This document shows, in pieces, positions 38,782-48,137 of a stretch of 64,000 nt of DNA. The stretch comes from Bacillota bacterium (lineage in GTDB: Bacteria; Bacillota; Clostridia; Oscillospirales; Ruminococcaceae), in NCBI GenBank assembly GCA_023418925.1, contig JAEZYS010000016.1, forward strand, positions 124,001 to 188,000, read 5' to 3'. The notes under the pieces are model-generated. The model did no database searches, had not been told where the DNA came from, and was given only the letters and a program-made list of their open reading frames with translations. Made by a program: the position numbers and the translations under genes. How positions within the stretch are numbered: the first letter of the stretch is position 1; every line of letters begins with the position of its first letter.

Positions 38782-41331
38782 TTAACCTTTAGCCTGATAC
38801 CAGCTCTTACCGCTTTCAACGTCAGCAGTAAGAGGCACAGCAAGCTCTGCGGCACTTCTCATTTCTTCTCCGAGAACAACAGCTGCTTTCTTTGCATCCA
38901 TTTCTGATACTTCAATGATAAGTTCATCGTGAACCTGCAAAATAAGATGGGCGTCAAGCTGTTCAGCTTTAAGGCGCTTATACACCTTAACCATGGCAAT
39001 TTTTATAATATCAGCCGCAGTTCCCTGGATAGGAGCGTTCATTGCGGCTCTTTTTCCGAAAGCCTGAATGTTCTTGTTTGAAGCCGCAAGTTCAGGGATA
39101 TATCTTCTTCTGCCAAACATAGTTGTAACATACCCGTTAGCAGTTGCGTCCTCCACGGTCTTATCCATAAACCTCTTTATTTCAGGATATGTCGCAAAAT
39201 AGTTTTTGATATATCTGTCGGCTTCAGCAACAGAAACATCTATATCCTTTGAAAGCGAAAATGCACCTATTCCGTAGACAATTCCAAAGTTTACAGCCTT
39301 TGCTGCACGTCGCATTTCGGATGTTATCATTTCAGGCGGCATGTTGAATACCTGTGCCGCGGTTGCAGTATGGATATCCATGTTTTCAATAAAAGCTTTC
39401 TGCATATTTTTATCTCCGCTCATGTGTGACAAAATACGCAGTTCAATCTGGCTGTAGTCAGCATCAAGAAGTGTGTTGCCCTCTTCTGATATAAAGAACT
39501 TACGCATATTTCTGCCAAGCTCCGTGCGGATAGGAATGTTCTGCATGTTAGGCTCTGTTGAAGAAATTCGGCCTGTTCTTGTTTCTGTCTGCTTGAAAAC
39601 AGAGTGAATACGCCCGTCCTCACCGATAACCTTGAGCAATCCTTCAACATAAGTGGAGTTAAGTTTAGTAAGCTGTCTGTACTGCAAAATCAGATCAACA
39701 ACAGGGTGCTTGTCACGCAGGTTTTCAAGAACATCTGCATTTGTCGAGTAGCCTGTCTTTGTTTTCTTTCCTGACGGCAGGCCCATCTCATCAAAGAGAA
39801 TAACACCAAGCTGTTTTGGCGAACCGATGTTGAATTCCTTTCCTGCCATAAAATAAATCTGCTGTTCAATAGCCCTGATTTCTTCGGAAAGCTTTATACC
39901 GAAATCCTTAATTCCGTCAATATCAGCACGAACACCGTAATACTCCATTGAAGCAAGTACTTCGGTAAGTGGCTGTTCAATTTCTGTAAGCAGGCTTGTC
40001 ATGCCTGTTTCATCAATCTTTTTAGAAAGTACTTCACAAAGCTGTGGCAAGCTTGCGCAATCTGCATATTCTTTATACTCAATGTAATAATGAGAGTCAT
40101 ATTCAGCACAAAGTTTCTCAATTGTATACTCAGAGGACAAGGCGTTAAGCAAGTATCCAAGTATATCAGCGTCAAGAAGTATATTTTTAAGCTCACATTT
40201 ATTTTCAAAGCAAAGTCTGTATGCAGGTTTTGCCCCAAAAGTATACTTTTTGCAGTCAGATGTAAGGATTTTGAGAATAACATCGCTATCGTCAACAGTA
40301 TAAAGATTGCTGTTATATACTATTTGTAAACTACTACCCTTGTATATGAACGATACAATACTGTCTGTATCATATATTTCCTTTAGAATGTTATCTGAAA
40401 ACTCTGCAGGGGTATATTCAATAAGTTCAGCTTTCTTTTCGGTTTTGCTTACAGCAGGAGCACTTGACGGCGCAATGCTGAACCTTTCAAGAAGCTTATA
40501 CATTTCAAGCCCTGTCAGCAAGGAAGAAAGCTCATTGCTTTTGACAGGCTTGAGGATATATGAATCAAGGTTTGCGTCAATAGGTGCATCCTTGACAATA
40601 GTTGCAAGCCATTTGCTGTCCTTTGCGTCCTGTCTGCCTGTTTCAAGCTTTGTAAGAACAGATTTTGTTGCCTCAACCTTTCCGCTGTCAAGAGCCTCGT
40701 AAAGCTCCTCAACACTGTTGAAATCCTTTATCAGAGCAGAGGCTGTTTTCTCGCCTATACCCTTGACACCGCTGATATTGTCGGAAGAATCGCCCATAAG
40801 CGCCTTGAGGTCAATTAACTGTAAAGGCTTAAGCCCGTAGTCCTCAGTAAATTTGTCAGGAGTGTAACGGATAAGTTCCTTTGTTGAGTGAAGAAGAACA
40901 GTTACGTTGTTGTTAATAAGTTGTAAGCTGTCACGGTCACCGGTAAGAATATAACATTCGTCGCCCTTGTCAGTGCAAAGCTTTGAAAAAGTGCCAAGAA
41001 TATCATCAGCCTCATAGCCTTCACATTCAACAACAGAAACGCCGATATCATCGAGAATTTCTTTAATCAGCGGCATCTGCTGTGCAAGTTCATCAGGCAT
41101 ACCTTTTCGGGTAGCTTTGTAAGCGGCATTTGCTTTGTGTCGGAAAGTGGGGGAGCGCAGATCGAAAGCTGCCGCAACAGCGTCAGGCTTGATGTCGGAA
41201 GTGACTTTGAGGTAAATGTTCATAAAACCCGTCAAGGCATTAGTAAAAACTCCTTGCTTGTTCGAGAGCATTTTTATGCCATAAAAAGCCCTGTTCATTA
41301 TGCTGTTTCCGTCAATGGCGAGAAATTTCAT
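38782..41331 (-). CDS. polA: DNA polymerase I
   Basis: 849 residues. The 5' nuclease domain (1-290) has MKFLAIDGNSI, LTGDRDSLQLI and GVKGIGEKTA. The polymerase domain carries motif A LDADYSQIELRILSHMSGD, O-helix RRAAKAVNFGIVYGIG and motif C QVHDELIIEV. The middle domain (about 300-460) lacks the DxE and other acidic motifs of a 3'-5' exonuclease (its first strand reads SIVSFIYKGSS), so proofreading is probably lost, as in Bacillus and Thermus enzymes. Fills gaps and removes RNA primers. SD AAAGGACT. Confidence 0.95.
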   Translation of the reverse strand: MKFLAIDGNSIMNRAFYGIKMLSNKQGVFTNALTGFMNIYLKVTSDIKPDAVAAAFDLRSPTFRHKANAAYKATRKGMPDELAQQMPLIKEILDDIGVSVVECEGYEADDILGTFSKLCTDKGDECYILTGDRDSLQLINNNVTVLLHSTKELIRYTPDKFTEDYGLKPLQLIDLKALMGDSSDNISGVKGIGEKTASALIKDFNSVEELYEALDSGKVEATKSVLTKLETGRQDAKDSKWLATIVKDAPIDANLDSYILKPVKSNELSSLLTGLEMYKLLERFSIAPSSAPAVSKTEKKAELIEYTPAEFSDNILKEIYDTDSIVSFIYKGSSLQIVYNSNLYTVDDSDVILKILTSDCKKYTFGAKPAYRLCFENKCELKNILLDADILGYLLNALSSEYTIEKLCAEYDSHYYIEYKEYADCASLPQLCEVLSKKIDETGMTSLLTEIEQPLTEVLASMEYYGVRADIDGIKDFGIKLSEEIRAIEQQIYFMAGKEFNIGSPKQLGVILFDEMGLPSGKKTKTGYSTNADVLENLRDKHPVVDLILQYRQLTKLNSTYVEGLLKVIGEDGRIHSVFKQTETRTGRISSTEPNMQNIPIRTELGRNMRKFFISEEGNTLLDADYSQIELRILSHMSGDKNMQKAFIENMDIHTATAAQVFNMPPEMITSEMRRAAKAVNFGIVYGIGAFSLSKDIDVSVAEADRYIKNYFATYPEIKRFMDKTVEDATANGYVTTMFGRRRYIPELAASNKNIQAFGKRAAMNAPIQGTAADIIKIAMVKVYKRLKAEQLDAHLILQVHDELIIEVSEMDAKKAAVVLGEEMRSAAELAVPLTADVESGKSWYQAKG

Positions 41332-41364
41332 ATTTTTAGTCCTTTCAAGTCTTATGTTGCTATA

Positions 41365-41575
41365 TCCTATTCAACCGACTTCGTCGGTTCAGGGTTTTTC
41401 TATCGCAAAAACCCTACGCGCCATACTGTCGCTACCCAAATGCTCCTATAAGGCATAAGGATTTCGTTCTCTGCGGAGAACGACAAGGGACGCTGTCCCT
41501 TTGAACCTTGCCACCTTGATAAGGTTAAAACCTGTTCTCGCTTCGTTCGAATTTTTCTTCGAAAAACGAGCAGAT
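41365..41575. other. Array of consecutive hairpins, no gene
   Basis: About 200 bases between polA and a membrane-protein gene, on the upstream side of polA. At least six inverted repeats follow one another: 41373-41389 (AACCGA/TCGGTT), 41391-41415 (AGGGTTTTT/AAAAACCCT), 41465-41482 (CGTTCTC/GAGAACG), 41485-41501 (AAGGGA/TCCCTT), 41504-41526 (AACCTT/AAGGTT) and 41531-41572 (CTCG.../CGAG with inner TTCGAA/TTCGAA). GC content is higher than in neighbouring spacers. It may be a structured RNA or a palindromic repeat element; not recognised. Confidence 0.5.
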
Positions 41576-41594
41576 GGACGAACTTTTATATTAA

Positions 41595-42008
41595 TTACGC
41601 CTTAATGCACCCATATATAATAGAAATCAGAAATACCATAACATCAAGCGAAAAAGGCGTTCCGCATATAATTGCCACTAAAAGATATATAATTAATATA
41701 GTAAATGTCTTTGTGAAAGCATCACAAAGCTTTTCTGCACTCTTTTTTCTTTCATCTTCTGACATATTGCATGCGTCATTATAAGAAATTCCCGAAATCC
41801 AGTAAACCCTGTTATACTTTTTGATAATCTGCCCGACAACAATAAGGAACAGCCCTACCAGTGCAAATACCACATCACAAGCCTTTTCTATCGGAATAAT
41901 TTCAAATGTGCTTAGCAGTATCACTCCTGTGGATGTGAGGATTGTAGTCAAAAGCAGTAAGAAAAAGCTTTTGTAAGTCCTTTTCTCATATGTGAATGAA
42001 TCGCTCAT
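41595..42008 (-). CDS. Small four-helix membrane protein (DUF3784-like)
   Basis: 137 residues, about four hydrophobic segments. The central cytoplasmic WISGISYNDACNMSEDERKKSAEKLC recalls the GYNTMSKEEKEKYD motif of DUF3784 membrane proteins, a loose resemblance. Its ATG overlaps the last base of the tsaD stop codon (TAATG), so it is probably co-translated with tsaD. Function unknown. Confidence 0.6.
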   Translation of the reverse strand: MSDSFTYEKRTYKSFFLLLLTTILTSTGVILLSTFEIIPIEKACDVVFALVGLFLIVVGQIIKKYNRVYWISGISYNDACNMSEDERKKSAEKLCDAFTKTFTILIIYLLVAIICGTPFSLDVMVFLISIIYGCIKA

Positions 42009-43030
42009 TATATATCCTCCATACTTAATGTTGCAACAGCATTAAGTGACTGGTCAGCACGTTTACCTGCAAGGTAATCATAATATGCCTGACAGCCTAT
42101 CATTGCGGCATTGTCTCCGCATAAGAACATCGGCGGCATATAAAGTTTAAGCCCAGCCTTGTCACACTCCTTCTGTAAAAGTGAACGTACAGCGGAGTTT
42201 GCTGAAACTCCCCCAGCAAGTGCTACAACCTTGTGGTTGTAAGCCTTTGCAGCAGCAACGGTCTTGTTTGTCAGAATTTCTGCAACAGTTTTCTGGAATG
42301 ATGCTGCAAGGTCATTCTTGTTTATTTCAATGCCTTTCTGTTCAGCATTGTGTGCTGTGTTTATAACAGCAGTTTTAAGTCCCGAAAATGAAAAGTCAAA
42401 TTCGTTTCCTGTAACCTTCGGATGTGGCAGGGGATATGTTGACGGATTTCCGCTCTGTGCGGCTTTGTCGATATGAACTCCGCCAGGGTAAGGGAACCCC
42501 AGAACTCTTGCGGCCTTGTCAAAAGCCTCACCTGCGGCGTCGTCCCTTGTTCTTCCGATAACATGGAACTTAACATAATCTTCAACTTCAATAATGTGCG
42601 AATGTCCGCCGCTTGCAACAAGGCAGAGATACGGCGGTTTAAGTGGCTCATTCGAATCAGCACTTCCAAGATAGTTTGCAGCAATATGTCCGGCAATATG
42701 ATGAACAGGTATAAGTGGCTTTTTTGCTGCCATTGCAAGTCCCTTTGCAAAGCTTACCCCGACAAGAAGTGCGCCGATTAGCCCAGGCGCATATGTGACA
42801 GCTATAGCGTCAATTCCTTCAAGAGTGCAGTTAGCCTCAGAAAGTGAACGTTTTACAACGTCGAGAATGTTTTCACTATGACGGCGGGAAGCAATTTCAG
42901 GGACAACCCCTCCGTAAAGCTTGTGTTCCTCAATCTGTGAAGCAACTATATTTGAAAGAATTTTACGGCCATCCTCAACAACCGAGGCTGCTGTTTCGTC
43001 ACATGACGATTCAATTGCAAGTATTTTCAA
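42008..43030 (-). CDS. tsaD: tRNA N6-adenosine threonylcarbamoyltransferase
   Basis: TsaD transfers the threonylcarbamoyl group to A37 of ANN-reading tRNAs, working with TsaB and TsaE. 340 residues, ASKHA fold. MKILAIESSCDETAASVV, the metal site H111/H115 in HHIAGHIAANYL, and the kinase-like GGHSHIIEV and GGVSANSAVR motifs are intact. It begins with TTG at 43030 behind AAAGGAAAG. It forms a group with rimI and dusB, a common translation-modification neighbourhood. Confidence 0.96.
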   Translation of the reverse strand: MKILAIESSCDETAASVVEDGRKILSNIVASQIEEHKLYGGVVPEIASRRHSENILDVVKRSLSEANCTLEGIDAIAVTYAPGLIGALLVGVSFAKGLAMAAKKPLIPVHHIAGHIAANYLGSADSNEPLKPPYLCLVASGGHSHIIEVEDYVKFHVIGRTRDDAAGEAFDKAARVLGFPYPGGVHIDKAAQSGNPSTYPLPHPKVTGNEFDFSFSGLKTAVINTAHNAEQKGIEINKNDLAASFQKTVAEILTNKTVAAAKAYNHKVVALAGGVSANSAVRSLLQKECDKAGLKLYMPPMFLCGDNAAMIGCQAYYDYLAGKRADQSLNAVATLSMEDI

Positions 43031-43122
43031 TGCTTGTTCTTTCCTTTCTGTCTTATGTAATTAATTCATAATATCAGATGTGCATATGAAACCAAGTGTA
43101 TAATAAGTATGATAAGAAAAAA

Positions 43123-43647
43123 TTATGGTTGAGCTGATAATTTCTTTTTGTAAATTACATATGCTGCTGTAGAGATTACCCACACAGAGCCAAGAATAAC
43201 ACACATCATTATGCGGCGTTTGTGGCTATTTGCTATATTATCAACAAATGTTTTTGCTGTCATTTGTTTGTCAACGCAATATTGTTCGCCTGTTGTTGAA
43301 TCTTCAAGCACACGAAGGTCAGCAGTATAATCAACATTGTATTCAGAAAAGCTTATTTTCTGTGTTTCACTGTAAAGTCCGTCATCAGTTTCAATAACTC
43401 GATAGTAATCAGTATCCTTATATCTTTTGCCGTTAGCTTTCTTTATGCGATGCTCTTTGGTATAGAATTGAACGGAATTGAACGTATGAACTCCGAGATC
43501 TTTATAATCATCCGGATTTGATGATATATTAGTGGTTACGATATAAACATAGACCGTAAAGACCAGCATAATAAAAAAGGCAACTGATATCAAAGTATAT
43601 GGTATCTTGATTACTGACGGAATATATACAAATGGTTTTGAATTCAT
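43123..43647 (-). CDS. Membrane protein with extracytoplasmic loop
   Basis: 174 residues with one hydrophobic segment near 12-35 and another near 135-155; the middle (KKANGKRYKDTDYYRVIETDDG, QYCVDKQMT) should lie outside. DUF3592-like layout, a loose comparison only. The ATG at 43647 is preferred to 43659 because AAAGGA is directly next to the latter. It separates rimI from tsaD. Function unknown. Confidence 0.65.
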   Translation of the reverse strand: MNSKPFVYIPSVIKIPYTLISVAFFIMLVFTVYVYIVTTNISSNPDDYKDLGVHTFNSVQFYTKEHRIKKANGKRYKDTDYYRVIETDDGLYSETQKISFSEYNVDYTADLRVLEDSTTGEQYCVDKQMTAKTFVDNIANSHKRRIMMCVILGSVWVISTAAYVIYKKKLSAQP

Positions 43648-43668
43648 AATAACGACCATTCCTTTCGG

Positions 43669-44115
43669 CTATTTTATAAAATAAGTCATAAGTATCGCAT
43701 TTTCTCTTGGTGAAGAATAAAAATTCTTTCGTAGTCCGACTTCTGTATAACCCTTGTTTTTATAAAGATTTATTGCAGGGAGGTTGCTTTCACGCACTTC
43801 AAGTGTTATAAACGAGGCAAAGCCCTTTACCCTTTCATGCAAAGCGTTCAGTAAAGCATCTGCAATGCCGTTTCTGCGGTATTTTTCTGTTACTGCAACA
43901 TTATAAATGTTTACTTCGTCAAGAACTGCAAAGGCTGTTATAAACCCTGCAAGCTCATCGTTAGCCTTTGCACAGAGCATGATTGACTTATTATTTGCAA
44001 GCTCATCATAAAACGCCTTTTCACTCCATGGTTCAGGAATACATTCTTTTTCAATTTCAGCGGCGGCAGGTATATCTCCTGCAGTCATTTCACATATTTC
44101 AAACTTGACTGTCAT
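43669..44115 (-). CDS. rimI: Ribosomal protein S18-alanine N-acetyltransferase
   Basis: A GNAT acetyltransferase of 148 residues. WSEKAFYDELANN and the CoA-binding region AVTEKYRRNGIADALLNAL (RRNGIA) and LEVRESNLPAINLYKNKGYTEVG match RimI, which acetylates the N-terminal alanine of S18. The start overlaps the dusB end by 17 bases. tsaD downstream; rimI-tsaD neighbours are frequent. Confidence 0.9.
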   Translation of the reverse strand: MTVKFEICEMTAGDIPAAAEIEKECIPEPWSEKAFYDELANNKSIMLCAKANDELAGFITAFAVLDEVNIYNVAVTEKYRRNGIADALLNALHERVKGFASFITLEVRESNLPAINLYKNKGYTEVGLRKNFYSSPRENAILMTYFIK

Positions 44116-45076
44116 TTAAAATTCTCCCGCAAAGGTTGTTGAGATCCTCAAGACTTGACAGCCTTCCGCACTCGTTTCTCAGCTGTGCCGCACCGGGCAT
44201 ACCCTTTAGATAGAATGAGCATTGCCGCCTTGCCTCACTCATGCCAATCCGTTCTCCCTTGTATTCAACAGTTTTTTCAATCTGCCTGCGCATTATATCA
44301 AGCTTTTCTTCAAGGCTTGGTTCAGGTGATACTACTCCTGTTTCAATATAATCTGCAATTTGTCTGAAAACCCATGGCCTGCCGTAACTTCCTCTGCCGA
44401 TCATAACAAGGTCACAGCCTGTTTCTTCATACATTTTCACAGCAGATTCCGCAGAATTGACATCACCATTTCCGAAAACAGGGATGGAAACGGCCTGTTT
44501 GACTTGTCTTATTATGTCCCAGTCAGCCTTGCCATGATACATCTGTGTTTTTGTCCTTGCATGGACAGCAACAGAGGATGCGCCTGCTTCTTCCATCATG
44601 CATGCAAACTCAACAGCATTGACGCTGTTTTCGTCCCAGCCTTTTCGAAACTTGACGGTAACAGGAACGTCACAGGCAGAAACAGCCGCACGAACTATTT
44701 CAGCGGCAAGGTCAGGGTTTTTCATAAGTGCCGAGCCTGCACCGTTTCCTGCAACCTTAGGAACAGGACAACCCATGTTTATATCAATTATGTCAGGTTT
44801 GTACGCCATAAGCTTTTCAGCGGCTTTGGCAATATAAAGCGGTTCATCTCCAAATAACTGGAGGGCATAAGGCCGTTGAAAGTCTGTCACTGTGCAGAGC
44901 TCCTCGGTTTTTCTGTCAGAATAAAAAAGTCCCTTTGCGGATATCATTTCTGAAACCAGATAGCATGCTCCGAATTCCTTGCATATTTCACGGTATGCCC
45001 TGTCAGCAACAGACGCCATCGGAGCAAGAGCCGCAGTTTTATCTATAGTGACGGTTCCGATTTTTACTGTATTCAT
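44099..45076 (-). CDS. dusB: tRNA-dihydrouridine synthase B
   Basis: An FMN-dependent enzyme of 325 residues reducing uridines in the tRNA D-loop or variable region. APMASVADRAYREIC, the catalytic cysteine in DINMGCPVPKVAG (about 98), VTVKFRKGWD, HARTKTQMYHGKADW and GNGDVNS are present. The ATG at 45076 follows GAGGTGG; a GTG at 45082 lies inside that SD. First gene of a unit with rimI and others. Confidence 0.94.
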   Translation of the reverse strand: MNTVKIGTVTIDKTAALAPMASVADRAYREICKEFGACYLVSEMISAKGLFYSDRKTEELCTVTDFQRPYALQLFGDEPLYIAKAAEKLMAYKPDIIDINMGCPVPKVAGNGAGSALMKNPDLAAEIVRAAVSACDVPVTVKFRKGWDENSVNAVEFACMMEEAGASSVAVHARTKTQMYHGKADWDIIRQVKQAVSIPVFGNGDVNSAESAVKMYEETGCDLVMIGRGSYGRPWVFRQIADYIETGVVSPEPSLEEKLDIMRRQIEKTVEYKGERIGMSEARRQCSFYLKGMPGAAQLRNECGRLSSLEDLNNLCGRILNDSQV

Positions 45077-45145
45077 AACCACCTCAAGTTTTATTGCATA
45101 TATATTTTTATTATATCACAAACCTGAGGAAAAAGAAATATTTCG

Positions 45146-45940
45146 TTATATTTTATTCTGTTCAGCATTTTCAGTTTTTCCTCTGCAGAAAGCAATAAAG
45201 CATATGCCAATAATTAAAAGAGCAATGCTTATCCATTGCGATGTTGAGAGTATGCCTATATATCCTCTTGCAATATCCCCACGCTGTGTTTCAAGTATAA
45301 ATCTTACTACTGCATACATGCAAAAGTATATTCCCATAAAGCGTTTGTAGGAAAATTTCTTTTTAAGAAGTGCAAGCAGGATAAAAAATATTACAAGGTT
45401 TAAAAAACTTTCCACAATCTGAACTGGAAACAGTGGAATATCCGTGGGAGCAATTGTGGAATTTTTCATGTAGATATGTCCAAAACCATGATATTCTCTT
45501 CCGTAACAGCACCCTGCAAGCAGACAGCCTATTCTTCCGATACTATGAATAAGAGGGATTGAGGTTATCATAACAGGCAAAGCGTTATCCATATTAATTT
45601 TATATTTTTTGCAGTATATCAGTACCATGAGAATTGCACCTATAAGGCTGCCGTAGAAAACAAACCCGCCCGTCATCCATTTTGAGAAGTTTTCAATGTT
45701 TTTGAATATTACCTCACGGTAAATTATTATCTCCTTTATAGATGTAAGCATGTACAAAAGCTTACCTCCGACAATAACTCCGATTACAGCAAAGCAGTAC
45801 ATATAGAACATATCCTCTTTAGGAATATGAGCAGATTTGCTTTTTAACAGACCGAATAATATTCCTATAACTATTCCCAAAATAATCATAACACTGTATG
45901 ATGGAATGGAATGGTCGAAAAAATTCATATATGGATACAT
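45146..45940 (-). CDS. lgt: Prolipoprotein diacylglyceryl transferase
   Basis: Adds diacylglycerol to the lipobox cysteine of prelipoproteins, such as those in this window. 264 residues, seven membrane segments. HSIGRIGCLLAGCCYGREYHG replaces the classic GRIGNFINGE signature, a variant usual in Clostridia, and FYGSLIGA and SQWISI are conserved. ATG at 45940 has GGAGG four bases upstream; a reading from 45967 would begin inside a hairpin. Confidence 0.92.
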   Translation of the reverse strand: MYPYMNFFDHSIPSYSVMIILGIVIGILFGLLKSKSAHIPKEDMFYMYCFAVIGVIVGGKLLYMLTSIKEIIIYREVIFKNIENFSKWMTGGFVFYGSLIGAILMVLIYCKKYKINMDNALPVMITSIPLIHSIGRIGCLLAGCCYGREYHGFGHIYMKNSTIAPTDIPLFPVQIVESFLNLVIFFILLALLKKKFSYKRFMGIYFCMYAVVRFILETQRGDIARGYIGILSTSQWISIALLIIGICFIAFCRGKTENAEQNKI

Positions 45941-45957
45941 ATTTCCTCCAAAAACAA

Positions 45958-45980
45958 CAGGCAGCAATTTCTGCTGCCTG
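45958..45980 (-). terminator. Hairpin before lgt
   Basis: Perfect 9-bp stem CAGGCAGCA / TGCTGCCTG with TTGTTTTTGGAGG following on the minus strand. It would end the transcript from the gene at 46014 or attenuate lgt; its right side is next to the lgt SD. Confidence 0.6.
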
Positions 45981-46013
45981 AATTATACTTTTTTATATCT
46001 GCTGAACAAATTA

Positions 46014-46322
46014 TTACCAGATTAGGCATCCACCTAAATCATCTATAAATGAACCAAATGAAGATATACATGCAATGAGAGCAATAATAATAAGTAATAT
46101 ATAAGAAAGGACGAGTATCGAAATTATTATTCCGACAATACCTAACCAGCTCTTTGAATCTTTTCTTGAGCATATACCAGTAACCAGACCTACAACGCTT
46201 AAAACGAATGATATTATTCCACTGGGCTCAAACTCAAAAGGAATAAAAAATAAAGCACCTGCAATAAGGCTGGATACCAGAGAAATAATGCCTAGGGTAT
46301 CAGTTTTCTTATTGTTGTCCAT
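46014..46322 (-). CDS. Small DUF4190-like membrane protein 1
   Basis: 102 residues with three or four hydrophobic segments and the short charged turn CSRKDSKSWLGIVGIIISI, typical of DUF4190-like proteins (LGIISLVSSLIAG.., LSVVGLVTGICSRK). A paralogue lies 150 bases upstream; both genes share the leader GACAAATGGACAA around their start codons. Function unknown. Confidence 0.7.
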   Translation of the reverse strand: MDNNKKTDTLGIISLVSSLIAGALFFIPFEFEPSGIISFVLSVVGLVTGICSRKDSKSWLGIVGIIISILVLSYILLIIIALIACISSFGSFIDDLGGCLIW

Positions 46323-46472
46323 TTGTCACACTCCTATTTGTCATTAATATTTGTATCAAAATAAATCTTAAGTATCAAGATTGTTTCAATTGGAAAATAC
46401 CATTGTTAAAAAGCTGATGATCCACCGTTTCCAGTTTCAGTAATGTTTCAGTAAGCAACTATTACTGTTGCC

Positions 46473-46730
46473 TTAGTAAATACCGCCTTGTGAAAATACG
46501 GCTACACATGTAACTATTACAGTATATGCTACTACACATAATACAAGGCCAATGATCGACATAATAATTCCAGCAGTAGCCATGCCTGATAGGTGTTCTT
46601 TTCTTGACATAATATCGGTAATTATACCTGCAATGCCGAACAGGATTCCAAAGCCAATGAATAATAGTGACAATATACCAAGTACCAGTGATGCAATAGC
46701 TAAACCATTATAATTCTTTTTATTGTCCAT
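46473..46730 (-). CDS. Small DUF4190-like membrane protein 2
   Basis: 85 residues, paralogue of the gene at 46014 (LAIASLVLGILSLLFIGFG, IAGIITDIMSRKEHLSG, TAGIIMSIIGL). The conserved SRK turn and identical start-site leader point to a local duplication. Function unknown. Confidence 0.7.
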   Translation of the reverse strand: MDNKKNYNGLAIASLVLGILSLLFIGFGILFGIAGIITDIMSRKEHLSGMATAGIIMSIIGLVLCVVAYTVIVTCVAVFSQGGIY

Positions 46731-46800
46731 TTGTCATGCCTCTTTTGATTTTTAATATTATACCATGTTGAATATTAAATGTCAATAACATTACTATATA

Positions 46801-47883
46801 TTATTCAATTTTGCCTATGCATCCAAAAGTATTCTGATAAATATAGAAAGCAAACACAAGATACCATAGAACACATGTGAACAAAACAGGCCATGAACGG
46901 GATTTGCCTGCGAGCGTAGGTTTTTTTAGTCCAAACCCTTTTACAAGACCGACTATGCCTACAATTCCTCCTGCGATAAGAAAACCAAATCTCCAAATAA
47001 AAGCAATGATTAGCCCGACAAGAGGCAAGCCGCTTGTCGGAACAACTTTGTTTTCAAGCATTTTCTGGTATACTGTACCGCCATCCGAAAGAAACAAAAG
47101 TGATATAACTGAAGCAGATGTATTGACAATAATATGAGTGAAAATTGCAGGAACAATGGAGTCTGATTTCAGCGTCAGCATTGCAAGAGGTATACCTATT
47201 GAAATACCAAGAATACACTGGAAGATATTTTGGTGCATCATACCAAAAATAAGTGCCGATACTACAATTGCAAAGGTGTTGTTATATTTTTTAAGTGATT
47301 GCAAAAGAACCCCTCTGTAAAGAAGTTCTTCAAGAACAGGACCAATTATACATATATACATATATAAAATAAAATTTGGGAGAAAAGCAGTATTCTGCGG
47401 GGTAAATTCAGGAGTAATAATTTGGAGATTAAAGTTCTTAAGTATTTCTGCGATCAGTGCTCCAACCACAGCACTTGCTGCCTGAAGTCCGAGGGACACT
47501 GTGGCAAGCTTGCAGACACTTTTCCCGTTAAAGCCTGTAAAAGTAAACAGCTCTTTGATATTGAGCTTCAATATTCTTGACCCAAGAAGTATTGCAAATG
47601 TTTCTGAGCATATAGGAATTCCAACGGAACAGATGATACTGATAAGATAGTTGTCCATCATTTTTACGACGGAATTGTGTATTTCATTTATATCAATGCT
47701 CATGGAAGAAAGGGAGGCAATGCCATAAATAACAGCTCTGCTTATATAGTTGAAAATTACAATGTTCATAATTATGACAAAAGCAGTGAGGTTATATTTT
47801 TTTCTGATGTCTGAACGTTCGGACTTGTCCGGCTTTTCAGTAACCTGACCGGAAGGAAGAATGTTAGTATTTAAATTATCCAT
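46801..47883 (-). CDS. CPBP-family intramembrane glutamic protease
   Basis: An Abi/CAAX-protease-like membrane protein of 360 residues with about eight membrane segments. Motif 1 LEELLYRG (Glu185, Glu186, Arg190), motif 2 FGMMHQN (His217) and motif 3 FTHIIVN (His250, Asn254) are complete, so it may be active. Substrate unknown; relatives work in bacteriocin self-immunity and protein maturation. ATG 47883 follows AGGAGG. Its N-terminus starts MDNLN like the MDNNKK and MDNKKN of the neighbours. Confidence 0.88.
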   Translation of the reverse strand: MDNLNTNILPSGQVTEKPDKSERSDIRKKYNLTAFVIIMNIVIFNYISRAVIYGIASLSSMSIDINEIHNSVVKMMDNYLISIICSVGIPICSETFAILLGSRILKLNIKELFTFTGFNGKSVCKLATVSLGLQAASAVVGALIAEILKNFNLQIITPEFTPQNTAFLPNFILYMYICIIGPVLEELLYRGVLLQSLKKYNNTFAIVVSALIFGMMHQNIFQCILGISIGIPLAMLTLKSDSIVPAIFTHIIVNTSASVISLLFLSDGGTVYQKMLENKVVPTSGLPLVGLIIAFIWRFGFLIAGGIVGIVGLVKGFGLKKPTLAGKSRSWPVLFTCVLWYLVFAFYIYQNTFGCIGKIE

Positions 47884-48003
47884 TAAATCCTCCTGAAAAA
47901 ACATAGTATATATTATATATTATACCATTTTATAATACAAGTCAATAGAAATGATAACTCATTAAAATAATAAACTTGTCATAAATATGTAATTACTGCG
48001 TAA

Positions 48004-48032
48004 TTGACAATGGTTTGCAATAAGAGTAACAT
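48004..48032 (+). promoter_or_regulatory. Candidate promoter of the lipoprotein gene at 48138
   Basis: TTGACA, a 17-base spacer and TAACAT; the first hexamer is perfect, the second weak. About 105 bases upstream of the ATG. Confidence 0.4.
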
Positions 48033-48137
48033 TTACTTAAAGGATATTTTAACAAATAATTTTATTTGAATTATTCATTACAGCATTAAGGACATATAGT
48101 CTTTGATAATATTAATTTTGACAGAGGTATCATACTT

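Noticed and set aside
44360..44857. Open frame of about 165 codons on the plus strand opposite dusB
   Set aside because: Shadow of dusB: the minus-strand frame carries full family motifs, and the plus frame has no SD or recognisable domain.
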